Below are positions 43,032 to 54,361 of a stretch of DNA of 64,000 nt, one piece after another. The stretch is from Sclerotiophoma versabilis (Eukaryota > Ascomycota > Dothideomycetes > Pleosporales > Didymellaceae), in the NCBI GenBank assembly GCA_012274445.1, contig JAAROD010000007.1:310001-374000 (forward strand), given 5' to 3'. Numbering within the stretch: the first letter of the stretch is position 1; every line of letters begins with the position of its first letter. Position numbers and translations under genes: made by a program. Below the pieces are notes generated by a model. It saw only the letters and a program-made list of their open reading frames with translations. It made no database searches and was not told the origin of the DNA.

Positions 43032-43234
43032 ACCAGCCGGACTGACTGAATGCCTTACTGAAATGATACGGAAAGTTAGCATTTAGGTGCTACGTATGGT
43101 AGTGTTTGCGCTGCTATTAGTCTACAGATAAAAGGTCCATCGCTTCCTTAGTGAAGAAAGCCCTATGCGATATTTATCCTCAAAGACTATTTCTAGGCCC
43201 CGTCGCGTAGCTTAGAAACGTAGACAAGCTCAGA

Positions 43235-45182
43235 TTATTCCGACAAGTATGTCTGTCGCCTTGAGAAAAGACCTATGTCTGGTTCAGTGCCTAATCTTTT
43301 AGGCGGACCATAGCTGTCAGGGTCGAAGACTGATAACACCGATTGCCTCGATGCTGCAGGCTGTTGTGAAAGGGAAGACAGTTCGGCCATCTTGACCCGT
43401 TGTTCTGCTTCCACCAACACGAAGTAGACCTGATTGAGTATTCGCTTGACAGCAAGAAAGCCTCTGAATAACGCCCAGGTTGCCAGAATTGCTGCTATCG
43501 CATAATTTGTGACTGTAAAGTTCCAGGCAATGCCCGCCGCGATGTAGCAGAAGGTGTGAATGGCCCAAACGATGCATGAAAACTTAGCGAGTCTTCTCGC
43601 TATGATGGGGTTGTCCTCGAGATCCTCAAGGGGAGCGGTCACTCTGGCGAGAGTATGTAGTTCGGTTTCAGGTCTGGAGAACCATAGTAATACAAATTTC
43701 TCGAGGAAAGCCATGAGGTATGATTGTGATGGTACCGTACGCGTAGTCCTGCCGTGTGGAAAGGCGTCAGATGATTCTTCGGTGTCGGAATCGTCCAATT
43801 CAGCATCGTGGTTCGATTCTACAGGGTCGGGTACTGTAACCTTCAGTTCTACATAAGCGTGTATGTCAGCATTGCACTATTACAGAACTTGGCGTATCAA
43901 TGATACTTACCATTAAATACTTCGACCGCTGATAATAGTGTCAGCAGAAGTAGACCAAGAGCCACAATCTGCCCAAAACCTAAAATGTTGAGATCTGCTG
44001 TATCGCCTACATCACCTGGCCAAACAGCATAGTAGATACTGGTAGAGCCGTATGCGAGACCCATAAAGATTGCGGGTACGCTTGACAAGAAAGCGTCCAA
44101 GTAAACCTGAAGGTAATACCACATCGAAATCTTCGTCGACTCGTTTGCGTTTTGTCGTGGTTGAAACCAAATATAGTATTTGAACCTTGAATTCGTGACG
44201 ATATCACGACGATCTTTGTCCAACAGCTGCGTTCTGCGGAGATAACCAGTCATCGTACGTTCAACAATCTCAGTAACCGCGTCCGTGTGAGGCGGTAAGT
44301 AGAGGTTTCCAAGCAGCAAAGACAAGCCCCATGCGAGCGCACCTAGAACAGTAACGTAGTCAAACACGCTATACTTCACATGCTTGTCGAAAGCCGATGC
44401 CTCGAAGATGCACTGGAAAACGCTTGCCTGGTTTAGACGATCATAGTCGCCAAGGTCGGCGTCCCAGATAACGGTATTGACGCTGTAAGAAAAACAGAAT
44501 AGGACAAAGAAGAACACAGTAAACAGAACGCGCCAGAAACGGACGAACGTATGCTTGTACAAGTAGTCTCGTAACACGATGAGCGATAGCATGTGTGTGA
44601 AAGTAGCGAAGTATGCAAGATTCGTGACAATGTTGAATTCGAACAAGGATATGTCGCAGCGACTTGCAATGCCGGCAATGAGGATAGCGAGGCCAGTGAC
44701 CAATTGTTGATCACCAAGGAACTTGGTGAAACCAGTGACCATACCACTGGTTCGCACCTGGGTTGGTGTCTGCTCGATGCTGACCTGGGCCTTTTTGGAA
44801 AGGGGTAAGCGCCGCGTCAACAAATGGATCGCGTAATGATCAGTCGAAGTAAGTAGATCAGAGGGTAGAGAACGCTTAAGCCAGCCCCACAAGATCACGC
44901 CGGAGAGGACGAGGGCGCTGACGTAGAACGAGATAAGTACCTGGACATTTCAGCTGAAGTTTCAGGATATGATGGATGAACATCGCTTACACCAAGCCCT
45001 GCAATGTCCGCATCTATTTCAATTTCGGTGATGCAGTTCGCATCCGGGTCTGCAGACTGATATGGGTCGAAACATCGATCGCAGTTGAGAGAGCTAGCAC
45101 AATTGCCCATGGCTGCAATGCTTGCCAGTGCGGGGCGTTGTTGGATTATTGAATTCAGGATCTCTGAACAGCTTGAGAACAT
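43235..45182 (-). CDS. Multipass membrane protein of unknown function (fungal)
   Basis: Model complement(join(43235..43848,43911..44940,44991..45182)), 611 aa. Introns of 50 and 62 bp in phase 0 and 1. The start at 45182 is MFSSCSEILNS; a second ATG at 45114 (MGNCASSLNCDRCFD) would also suit. The N-terminal Cys-rich segment probably lies outside or in the lumen, followed by a first helix (VLISFYVSALVLSGVILWGW) created by the first splice. Several more helices follow (MLSLIVLRDYLYK region, FTVFFFVLFCFSYSV, VTVLGALAWGLSLLLGNLYL, VPAIFMGLAYGS, ILGFGQIVALGLLLLTLL), then a cytosolic loop and two late helices near YAIAAILATWALFRGF. No transporter or enzyme family is recognised. Confidence 0.75.
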
Positions 45183-45982
45183 GTACTCTTTCTAAGGCGA
45201 GTGGCGCAAGCACAGCATTCTTATTTATACTTGGTGCTAGGGTAAGCATGTCTTGTATTCAGCTGACCTCCACACAAAGGCCTTGTAGCAAGGCTGAGTT
45301 ACTGTCTGCATCCGCCGCTAGCAGACAGAGCCTTACAGATGAGGAGACTCGTATGTATGTACACTCAGAACCGGCCGAAGATATCACGATTGGATTATCT
45401 CCGCTTCAATTCATTGCCGATACACCTCCCATGTAGGTGATATAGGCTCTGCGGGCTTCACGCAAGGCATTGCGAGCAGGCAGCGCTGCCGATTTCACGG
45501 ATACGCGCATCACAAATGAGGGGGGCTAAGGCTATCAGTGGCGTGACAGGCAGCAATTGTTGACCATTAAGCTCATCGATCATTAAACTGGGCTTGCAGG
45601 CTGCAGGCTGCAGGCGTCGGGCTGTGCGCAAAGTATTGGGGGCTGAAAAGCGGTGGACACCATGGCTGATGCAAGATATGCTGGAAAGATTGCTACGGTC
45701 AACCGATAGCACAAAGCATGAGGGAATGTGTTCAAGCGATTAGAGTAAGTGGGTTGAGATGAAAAAGACGAAGAGCACGTACGCAAAGTGGCACCTAGTT
45801 AATCAAGTTCGATGACGCTAACGGCTGACCGACAGAGCAATAGCAGCACAATCATCAGCGCAACAACAAAGGACTGAAAAGGCAATTACTTGTTCAATTC
45901 ATTTCGTTCAATTCAATTCGTTCAATTCAATTCGTTCAATTCAATTCGTTCAAGGCTCAGGGGCCGTGCTTGGTATCATAAT
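45183..45982. other. Intergenic, with a short tandem repeat
   Basis: About 800 bp; upstream of the membrane-protein gene and 3' of the reductase. Short frames at 45458-45786 show no protein pattern. A 14-bp repeat lies at 45892-45953. Confidence 0.5.
45892..45953. repeat. 14-bp tandem repeat, four units
   Basis: Units of gttcaattcaattc; the first has one mismatch, the next three are perfect, and a partial unit follows. It lies about 30 bp past the reductase stop codon, probably inside its 3' UTR. Confidence 0.9.
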
Positions 45983-47050
45983 CTACTGCTCCTTCTCCAA
46001 ATCCGCAATCTGCAGCACCGTTTTGCCGAAGTTGTGTCCCTTCAACATACCGATGAAGCCATCAACAGCGTTGTCAATACCATCAGTGACACTGATCGTG
46101 GCCTTAAAGGTACCCTCACTCAACCACTTCTGCAGCTTCTCCTGGTGCTCTTTTGCGTGCTTGGGACCCATGTTCTCATCGCTCACGATGAAACCGCGGA
46201 TAGTGAGGCGCTTGGCAACAACCTGCATCAAGTTCCTGATAGGGTAGCTGTCCTCAGGCTTGACATTGTACTGCGAGATCATACCGCAAGCGACAATGCG
46301 ACCGAAGTTGTTCATGGCGTTGATGGCAGCCTCGAGCTGTTCGCCGCCGACGTTCTCGTAGTAGATATCGATACCGTTGGGTGCGAGGCGGGCGAGTGCG
46401 TCCGCAGGCTTCTCGGTCTTGTAGTTGAAGCCATCGTCGAAGTTGAGCTCGTTCTTGATGAAGTCAAGCTTCTTGTCGTCGCCGACGGAGCCGATGACCT
46501 TCAGGCCTTCGTGCTTAGCCAGCTGGCCGACGAGCTGGCCGACAGCGCCGGAGGCTGCAGAAATGAAGATTGTCTCACCCTTCTTGGGCTGTCCGATCTC
46601 GTAGAAGGAGGACCAGGCTGTCAGGCCGGGCATGCCAAGGGGACCGAGGAAGTATTTAGGGTCGAGGTTGTAGGGGTTCTCGAGTTTGCGGACGGTCTTG
46701 ACAGTTTCCGCATCGAGGAGGGAGTACTCCTCAATAGGTGTAATGCCAAGGGTAATCAGGACCTCGCCCTCCTTGAGGTTCTTGTTGTTCGACTTGACGA
46801 CCTTGAAGATGGAGCGGTTTGTGATGGGCTTGCCGAGCTCGAAGGGAGGAGAGTACGACTTCTTCTCGGGTGCTCGCATGCGGCCGCGCTGGTAGGGGTC
46901 GAACGAGGCGTAAAAGTTCTTGACGATGAGACCGCCCTCGGGAATCTGCTGGTCGAGGTCGAATTCGCGGGCCTCAACGGCGAGGTCCTGGCCAGGGACA
47001 GGCCAGCCATCAGGCACCTGCTTGAAGATGACACCCTTGTTCTGAACCAT
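45983..47050 (-). CDS. MDR-family NADP-dependent alkenal/one reductase
   Basis: Start MVQNKGVIFKQVPDGWPVPG, 355 aa, with a frame that stays open upstream but without support. GroES-like N-terminal half (NFYASFDPYQRGRMR is the signature of the leukotriene B4 dehydrogenase/double-bond reductase branch). Rossmann half with ISAASGAVGQLVGQLAK, VIGSVGDDKKLDFIK and IDIYYENVGGEQLEAAI. No zinc-ligand cysteines are seen, consistent with zinc-independent MDR enzymes. Predicted reaction: NADPH reduction of alpha,beta-unsaturated aldehydes or ketones in the cytosol, as in detoxification; the natural substrate is not known. Confidence 0.93.
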   Translation of the reverse strand: MVQNKGVIFKQVPDGWPVPGQDLAVEAREFDLDQQIPEGGLIVKNFYASFDPYQRGRMRAPEKKSYSPPFELGKPITNRSIFKVVKSNNKNLKEGEVLITLGITPIEEYSLLDAETVKTVRKLENPYNLDPKYFLGPLGMPGLTAWSSFYEIGQPKKGETIFISAASGAVGQLVGQLAKHEGLKVIGSVGDDKKLDFIKNELNFDDGFNYKTEKPADALARLAPNGIDIYYENVGGEQLEAAINAMNNFGRIVACGMISQYNVKPEDSYPIRNLMQVVAKRLTIRGFIVSDENMGPKHAKEHQEKLQKWLSEGTFKATISVTDGIDNAVDGFIGMLKGHNFGKTVLQIADLEKEQ

Positions 47051-48008
47051 TGTATCTGTTTGTGTATGTGCTTGTAGATTTCGAAGAAAGGAAGAGGGGT
47101 ATCTCGATGAACTTTTAGAAATGGAAAGCAATTGGATTGGTGTGGTATGCCATAAGTTATCTGAAAGGGGGGACCTACATATACTCACCACCACCGCAGA
47201 TTATAAATATGATTTCACGCGCCTAGCCTAACACGTATTGCATCATAGCGAAGGGTCCAGCAGTGCGCATCGAGCTGCGAATGCAGAACAAGCTTAGGTA
47301 AAGCTGGGTCAACCCACGCCTTTCGCCGTTCTTTGCCCGAGAGAAGAGTTGCGTTGCGGCGTGTTTCGTCCGCCGAGCAAAGGGTCAAACACTGAGACTG
47401 ATTGGATCGGCCGCAACTCTACAAAGCAATGTCAAGCGGAACAAAGCTCAAAGCAGAAACTTCTACGTACCCTTGGAAAGCGTTGGAGGGATGACGGCAA
47501 TGGGCTGTCCGGAGGTGTACCGCTTCCAGCCAAGTGCCCGCAGTGATGCGTTTTAGAGAGCCGAGGCAAGTGGGGGGATCCTTAGTAATGAGGGGGTGAG
47601 CTCAGGTTGAGAAATCAACATCAGAAGGCTCAACAATCAATATGAGCGGATTCAAGTTACACTGGCCAGTGCGTAGGTGTCTAGGGTAAGGCTTCACGAA
47701 AGACACAAATCTACTGACGCTGTTCGGGGGGTTCGGTATGGGCTTAGTAGTGGTCGACAAGAGACATAGAGGCTCTGCATCGTTGCTAGGCGAGTCAAAA
47801 CGTAATGCGTTGGTACGGCCGTTAGGGTCCTTCGTGCGAACATTCTCGAAGGCTTCCGTATCTGGTTGTGCAATTTTAGCTCTGCAGAATGTGCAACTTT
47901 GTGCATCGCTGTATTCACTGTCACACTGGCTTTGCATATGGATCAATGCATGATACACATGGGATCATCCTGCTAGTCTGCCTCCCTCAGAGGTAAGGGG
48001 TCGTCCTC
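47051..48008. other. Intergenic, no supported gene
   Basis: Promoter of the reductase and 3' side of the Maf gene, about 960 bp. Frames near 47602-47958 overlap on both strands without family features. Confidence 0.45.
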
Positions 48009-48870
48009 TTAATCTCCCTCTCTCACGAACATGTTGTCCATCTCGTCGTCCAGCTCCTCTTCAGGCTCCATGACCTTCTCGATCAGCTTCAGCGTTGCAC
48101 GTATGGGCAGCCCGACAACATTGTCGTATGACCCTTCAATGCGCTCAATCAGTACCGCACCGCCGCTCTGTATCCCATAGCCACCTGCCTTATCATTGCC
48201 GTCGCGTGTCCGTACATACGCTAGGATAAGTTCATCTGTGACTGCGAGCTGTTAGCTATGTGTACAACGCGTGGTTAACGTGCAACATACCTAGTGGGTC
48301 AAATTTGACCGTCGTTTCCTCAACATGCGTCTCTAGCCTGTACCCTGGGTCCATAGCGCTCTCCAGTGGCTTCATGACCGCCACAGCCGTCATAACCTTA
48401 TGCTCACCTTGATCCCTCAGCATCTTTAGCATAGAGATGTGATGTTCGGCACCCCTTGGCTTCTCTAATATCCTGCCGTCATGGCTGACTATGATTGTGT
48501 CTGCGCCAATGAAGAGCGCGGGCTCGCCCTGATCTGTGTTGTCGATTTCGCGGCGGTATACATCTTGCACTTTCGCGGTTGCAGTTTCAAGGACATAATT
48601 GAGAGCGCCGAGGTCGTGCGAGAGATCTTCGGCGAACTGGGAGGGCATTATCTGTACATTTTGGAGACCGAGCTGGGCAAGGAGCTGCTTTCGTCGAGGA
48701 GATGCCGAGGCGAGGATAACGCGCTTTCGTCGCAGTTCGTTCAATGCGGGGAGACTAAGCGGTGGAGGTGGCCCTCGAGGGGGTGGTGGGCCTGGCGATT
48801 TGCGATCTGATAGAAGGGGCACCTTCGCCGCATCGTCGTAGGGTGGTGGCGGTTCTGACGGCGTTGACAT
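48009..48870 (-). CDS. Maf/ASMTL-like nucleoside-triphosphate pyrophosphatase
   Basis: Model complement(join(48009..48241,48291..48870)), 270 aa, one 49-bp phase-1 intron with a gctaac branch. The first of two nearby AGs was used, giving KFDPLVTDELILAYVRT. A Pro-rich N-terminus of about 45 residues precedes RVILASASPRRKQLLAQLGL, the Maf substrate-binding motif. Then come GADTIIVSHDGRILEKP with the catalytic Asp, KMLRDQGEHKVMTAVAV, and DKAGGYGIQSGGAVLIERIE with DNVVGLPI. Maf proteins hydrolyse non-canonical or modified NTPs to NMP and pyrophosphate, sanitising the nucleotide pool. The acidic C-terminus (EPEEELDDEMDN) is unremarkable in fungal members. Confidence 0.93.
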
Positions 48871-49201
48871 GGCTGGTCTGGGCCGGTTTTGAATGCTGTA
48901 GTAGTTTAGGTAACGTAAAGCTTGTGGAAAACGATATGTAGTGAGTGAAATGTCTCAATCACAGGTTGTTGCTGTGAGAGCAGTCTTGCATCCTTCAGCT
49001 ATCCGCAAAAGCTGAGATGACACAACGTCGCCCCGAGCTCCTGCGGACCCTGACTCGCGCAACTCATGCGCACTTGCCTTAGCAACGGCCTGCGTGCAAG
49101 AGCACATGTTACATGCATTCAGTGTAGCGACAGTTGACATTTCTGCTGAGATACCATGTAAAAAACAAGCTAATCTGACTATAGTGTCCCCAGTGCCAGT
49201 T
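48871..49201. other. Short intergenic region
   Basis: Promoter of the Maf gene and 3' UTR of the ZZ-finger gene. Nothing recognised. Confidence 0.45.
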
Positions 49202-51151
49202 TCATCCACCGCCGCCGCCGCCGCCATCACCACCACCACCTCCATCCCCCCCATAAGAATGATATCCACCGTGCCCACCACTACTGTGATGACCACCGTA
49301 CCCACCCTGCTGACCTTGTGCTGCAATAGCCAAGCCGGCATCTGCTAAATTGCCTAACGCCCCTGCGATGTCATTAGGGTTCTGCATGGCTTCTGCATTT
49401 TCCGCTCTGCTCCTGACCCTTTGTGGTGCGCCGAGCTCTTCTCTGACATCGCTTCCTCTCCAATAACTTAGTCTTCCAAGGTCGTGTTGCCGCGCTGCCT
49501 CCTCGCTCTGCATGAAGCCTTTTGGGTCCTGACTTTTCTGCCGCCGCAGCTCATGCTTTTGCCAATCCTTGAGAACTTGCAGGGAGGCGAGGACGAGGGC
49601 GTGGTCTACAGCTGGGGAGCGGATGTAGATCGTTTCATCAGGAACACACGACGGCGATAGTTTGCATCGTGATTCGATGGAATTTTGAGCTCCGTCAGAG
49701 TGGCAAAGACCACATATATTGTGGTCTGGACAGGTCCTGCAGACCCAACGCTGGCCAACGATCGGTTTTGTCTGACACTTCACACAGGTGGTGTCTTTGT
49801 GGACTCTGGTATCGTCATTAAAGCCGTCCCAGCATGTATGGTCCGCGACAATGTCACCGTAAAGGGGATCTGGATGATTGCCATTCGCGACGAAGAGGGC
49901 GTGGCGGAGAATGTCGTAGCGACAGCCATTAGTTGAGCTCATAGGCATATGACTGACCCAAAGATAGGCTTTTCCGTCGTTCCCGATGAAGCGAAGGGCA
50001 TCGTAATTCGTGGCATGAACATAGGTTGTGAGTATGTTCATCTTTCCGCCAGGATTTAGAACCTCCCTCTTACGAACACCGCTTTTCAGGTCCAAGCGCA
50101 GCTCGTAAGACCATACTGGCTGTCGCTTTTTGGCCTTGGACTCTGCATCGTTAACATGCATGGCCCACGAGAACCTTGGATCACGATAGTTGCCGCCTGT
50201 TCGTTTGAAGACAAAAGTATGTGATGCAGGTGAAGGGCCAGAAGAGTCCTCTGACTGTCGGCGAGTGAACCAGGCTGACGAGGTTGGCGTGTCCAACCAA
50301 TTCGCTTTTGATGTGATGCTCTTCTGGGCGTAGTAAGTTCTGGTCACCGGATTGAGTCTCCACTGAGGCGGGTATGGAACCTGTCGATGCTCTTCGAGAT
50401 AAGCTGCCAAAGAGACCGGGTCTGACAGCGGTTCCACTATATGGGGCACATTACCAGTTACCACTTCGGGCAAGCTGCTCATGGCTGCTGGGTGGAGTTT
50501 AGGGATTTGGTCAGGAATGATCTTTGGTAGTGAGCTATATTTTGACTGCATTTGCGGTGGTGGGCCAAATGATCCAGGACCCCACGGTGCCTCAGTGATG
50601 CCTTGCGAAAGCGGCCGCAAAGACTGCATGGAAGGCTGCTGCACTAGTCCAGAACTCTGCGACAAACTTATTGGTATGCTTTGAGAGTGTGGTCTCGGCG
50701 AATGCGAAGGTCTCTGCTGTGTAAGCGGAGGGATCCATTGCGGGCTCGGCAATGCCATAGAGACTGGACGCTGATGCTGGCTGACATTGCTACTGGACCT
50801 GCTCCTTGCCTCTTGTACTTCAAGGTGCTGTAGTTGTTTGGCGAGCTCTTCATCTTTTGTCACCTGCTGATCTGGTGCTGATAATTTCCGTGCAAGCTGT
50901 TCGTCCTCGGTCATCTGCTTCTCTGGTGTCGATGTTGGTGGTACTGCAGGCAAAGGTGCCGGGAGTTCAGCAACAGGTACTGATCCGAGTGTTCCATAGA
51001 ATGGCTGTATGTACTGCGCTGCCGGCTGTTCGTAGGGCACATAAGGAGGATTGGGCTGCTGGTAGTATTTTGGAGAATGGTTGTCTAAAGATCGCGCTGG
51101 TGGTTGATAGCACGCTTGATTTGTCCAGTGAGACCACGATTGTTGTGACAT
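49202..51151 (-). CDS. ZZ-type zinc-finger protein with Gly-rich tail
   Basis: Uninterrupted 649-aa frame starting MSQQSWSHWTNQACYQPP. The first 240 residues are Pro/Gln/Ser-rich, with two copies of an xxxxDEELAK/RQL segment (TEDEQLARKL and TKDEELAKQL) resembling a ubiquitin-interacting-like helix. A beta-rich region (HTFVFKRTGG to LWVSHMPM) follows; its function is unknown. The ZZ finger near residue 470 is CVKCQTKPIVGQRWVCRTCP with HNICGLCH, two Cys pairs plus a further pair. The C-terminus ends in GGYGGHHSSGGHGGYHSYGG-like repeats and a Gly run. ZZ fingers usually bind protein N-termini, so an adaptor role is possible; no enzyme domain is seen. Confidence 0.75.
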   Translation of the reverse strand: MSQQSWSHWTNQACYQPPARSLDNHSPKYYQQPNPPYVPYEQPAAQYIQPFYGTLGSVPVAELPAPLPAVPPTSTPEKQMTEDEQLARKLSAPDQQVTKDEELAKQLQHLEVQEARSRSSSNVSQHQRPVSMALPSPQWIPPLTQQRPSHSPRPHSQSIPISLSQSSGLVQQPSMQSLRPLSQGITEAPWGPGSFGPPPQMQSKYSSLPKIIPDQIPKLHPAAMSSLPEVVTGNVPHIVEPLSDPVSLAAYLEEHRQVPYPPQWRLNPVTRTYYAQKSITSKANWLDTPTSSAWFTRRQSEDSSGPSPASHTFVFKRTGGNYRDPRFSWAMHVNDAESKAKKRQPVWSYELRLDLKSGVRKREVLNPGGKMNILTTYVHATNYDALRFIGNDGKAYLWVSHMPMSSTNGCRYDILRHALFVANGNHPDPLYGDIVADHTCWDGFNDDTRVHKDTTCVKCQTKPIVGQRWVCRTCPDHNICGLCHSDGAQNSIESRCKLSPSCVPDETIYIRSPAVDHALVLASLQVLKDWQKHELRRQKSQDPKGFMQSEEAARQHDLGRLSYWRGSDVREELGAPQRVRSRAENAEAMQNPNDIAGALGNLADAGLAIAAQGQQGGYGGHHSSGGHGGYHSYGGDGGGGGDGGGGGGG

Positions 51152-51970
51152 TTTTCGCTATGCTCGGATGACAATCGAAAAGATGGTTTCAATATGACAA
51201 GATTGTAGTGTTATGCAGTAGCGCGTCAAAGCAAGGTCCTAGAAATAAAGCTGGCGAACTTTCAGAACGCGTTTCTGCGCCCCGGCACAACTCTAGATAA
51301 AGGCAGATAGCGTGGCGCGTCTATAGCAAGTTGGAATTGATGACTTTAAGGCGAAATTAACGATGGAGAGATTTTATTGTGTTAACATCATCCTCGCCCA
51401 CTGCGCGTGGCTGTGAGTAGGCGGAGATTTGAAAGTGACGATTTGAGGAGCGTTGATTGTGAGACTGGACGCCTTGCAGCTCGTCCCGATGGCGGTTGAC
51501 GTCAGCAGCTTGTTGGACATCGACCGGCGTTGTCTTGTCCGCAGAAGATGGTGGCTTTGAATGGGCAACTTTTGTTGGTTCGCTTCATATTGAGGAGGCT
51601 GGTTCAGATCGGACGGCACACGTCTAGTGTCAAGTTAATGACACGTCCAGCCTCAAGTTTTGAAGGTGATTGGGCCATCTCATCAGGGCCATGTTCGTTT
51701 TCGACGCATTTCGCACACTCCGACTCCATTCCCTTGATAGTAGATTAGTGAGTTGTAGATTGTGTTGTACGCTGCTGTCAAGAACCTGAGAAGCAAGGGC
51801 CAAGCGAAGTTTTGACACGATCTGGCCAGCCAATCAGAGGCTGCGAGGAACGCTCTCCACACTCGCCTACGCTCCAACCCCTGTTGCGGACCATCTCCAG
51901 GTTTGACTCAGCAAATCCCCATCACAATGAGAACACCGCAGACGCGTCTTTGGTGTCGTTCATTCTGCTG
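51152..51970. other. Divergent intergenic region
   Basis: About 820 bp between the ZZ-finger gene and the Zn2Cys6 gene starts. No coding signal; likely promoters for both. Confidence 0.45.
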
Positions 51971-54090
51971 ATGCCGCCAAAACGAACCTGGTCGCAGGTC
52001 ACCGACAATGGCCCTTCGTTGTCACCCGCAGCTTCACGCCCGCGACAGTCGGAGCATGGACTCGAAGCGACTGCGCCAGCAATCTCGCGTAAAGTGAAGG
52101 CCTGCGCAGCATGTCGTAAACAGAAGGTCAGCAAGCGATCTATGGCCACGTGACATTCAAGGATGGTACTGATGTCGAGTAGATCAAATGTATTATGGAT
52201 GAGAACACAGGACCCCCATGCAGGCGCTGCGCTGAACGGAATCTATCCTGCGTTCTAAACAAAAGTCTGCAAACACTAATCGACGAGCGGTCACAGTAAG
52301 TGCCATAACGGTCAACCAGGTAGTCTCTAATGAAATTAGATGGAAGCATGAGGTCGTTGGTGACCTTGGTCTCATACATTCGTCTCTGCAACAAGTCCTC
52401 AGCAAACTATCACTTCCTGCACTGCCACAACTCAAGGCCAATACCGCTGATGACCTGGACCCAGTCCAACAGTATGACGCTGCGGATCGAGAAGAAGAGG
52501 TCCCTTCGTGCGATAACTCGCCCCGACTGTCTCCAAAAGGTGATGCCTTGCCACACGCACCTATTGAATCTCTATACCAACTCACTCGTCTCCGAGCACT
52601 TCGATCAGATAATCCAACCGAAGAGCGCAAGCCCACACCGGACTTTGCAGCAAACCACGCAGTCAACGACTTCATTTCCCGGGGCATCATCAACATTGAA
52701 GATGCCGAGCGTCTTTTCAGCTTCTTCCTGAACAGAATTGATCACTTCATGTACAAGATTGGAAGCCACAATTATCGAGATCTGGATAGTATCCGCCGTG
52801 GCTCTACTGTCCTCACTGTTACGATCTGCACCGTCGCGGCGCTGCACGATCCGCAAAGCGACCATCTCTATAAATCCTGCAGTCGAGAGTTTCGCCGCTT
52901 GATGTCGGCATCTATGTTTGATCGCCGAATCGATCGCGACCGGATGCGTGCCCTATGTGTGGCATCGTATTGGCTGCATGACCTCTCTTGGACAATTAGT
53001 GGATACGCCATTCGGCAAGCCATGGAGATCAACTTGAGCAGCAGCTACCAGCGTGTACTTGCCACCGGTGACGAGGGTTCCATGGAGTGTATTCGATTGT
53101 GGTATGTTCTGTACATTTGCGACCGACACCTATCGATTTTGTACGGTCGTCCATCGATCGTCAAAGACGAGGTCTCCATCACCGGATGGGAGGCGCTTAT
53201 GAGAACCTCGGCTTTCACTGAGGCTGACAAACGACTTGTGAGTCAGATGGCTTTGTTGATCATCATGGGCAACGCCAGAGAGCTCTTTGGGCCTGATACC
53301 GGAGAGCCGATACCTAAAGCTTTTGCACCACAGTTGATAAGTTTTAGCCGCCAAATAGACCATTGGATGGGCTTCTGGTCTACAGAGCTTCTAAGTATGA
53401 CACACTCCTGGTTGTTGTGCCTCATCGATCACGATACTGACTTATGTAGAAATCCATCAGTTCATTGGCGGCTTTCCAACAAAGGGTGTAATCATACACC
53501 ATCATCTTGCAAAGCTTCATCTCCACTCCCATGTCTTCCGGGGCCTCCGAGGCGCTCCTGTACCACCGCATTTCCAAGAGAGTGCGATTGCTGCTGTCAC
53601 GGCTGCCACTGACACGATCGAGATGGTTTTAACTGACTACGATATTCAGGAAGGACTCGTCGGTATTCCGCATTACATTCACTCCATGGTCGCATTCGCG
53701 TGCGCTTTCTTATTGAACATCGCTTCGCAATATAGCGCACAGTACATTTCCGACAGTGCAGTCTTCGAGCTGACAACGAAAGCTGTGCAGCAGTTCCGAT
53801 CCACTCCTGTTGGGAAATGGCATCTGGTCCATCTAATGGCTGAAGGACTGGAGAAGATGATCGCTAAAACAGGTGCCAGCCCAGCTGCAAAGGTACTTCC
53901 CAGTCTGCCAAATGAGGCAAGTCAACCTGGGGCGCCCAACGGGTCGGAGCTGAATACTCCGCTGACTGGAGGCTCTTATGGCGATAATTTCTTCAGTTGC
54001 TTTGACGATACATACAATTTGGGAACCTCCTCGTTTTTGAACTTCGACACAGGAACAATTGATCTGGATTTTGCTGGGTTTAGCTTCTAG
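51971..54090 (+). CDS. Zn(II)2Cys6 transcription factor
   Basis: Model join(51971..52126,52183..52295,52340..53394,53450..54090), 654 aa. Introns of 56, 44 and 55 bp, all phase-consistent. Splicing of exons 1 and 2 assembles the binuclear cluster: KACAACRKQK joined to IKCIMDENTGPPCRRCAERN, giving the C-x2-C-x6-C-x(n)-C-x2-C-x6-C pattern. A coiled linker (HSSLQQVLSKLSLPALPQL) follows, then a fungal-specific TF domain containing LRALCVASYWLHDLSWTISG, CIRLWYVLYICDRHLSILYG and RPSIVKDE. The last exon reads through GGFPTKGVIIHHHLAKLHLH. The acidic/Phe C-terminus (NFFSCFDDTYNLG) could be an activation region. It is followed on the same strand by a sugar-acid kinase gene 272 bp away, which it may regulate; this is inference. 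Confidence 0.9.
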
Positions 54091-54361
54091 GTCATCATTG
54101 TCAACCCGTTCTGCGATACGAGAGTCGGGGCCTAGATCTCCAATGTCTCCTGAGGTGCATGGGGCTCCGCTGCTCCACCTTCTCGAATGCTTGGAGCGAT
54201 TCCAAGAGCACCTAAAAGACCTCGGGAGGGGTCATGATTGATCGGCAAGAAGTCCGACCCCGCCGACCGGCGACCCCCACATCTCGTACACTACCTGCTG
54301 CTCTCACACGAACTGCATAGAGAACAAAATCAGAAGCAGTGTTCCATGATCGCTACCAAGT

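Noticed and set aside
45890..47077. 395-codon plus-strand frame
   Set aside because: Antisense shadow of the MDR reductase; it starts inside the 14-bp repeat and has no family resemblance.
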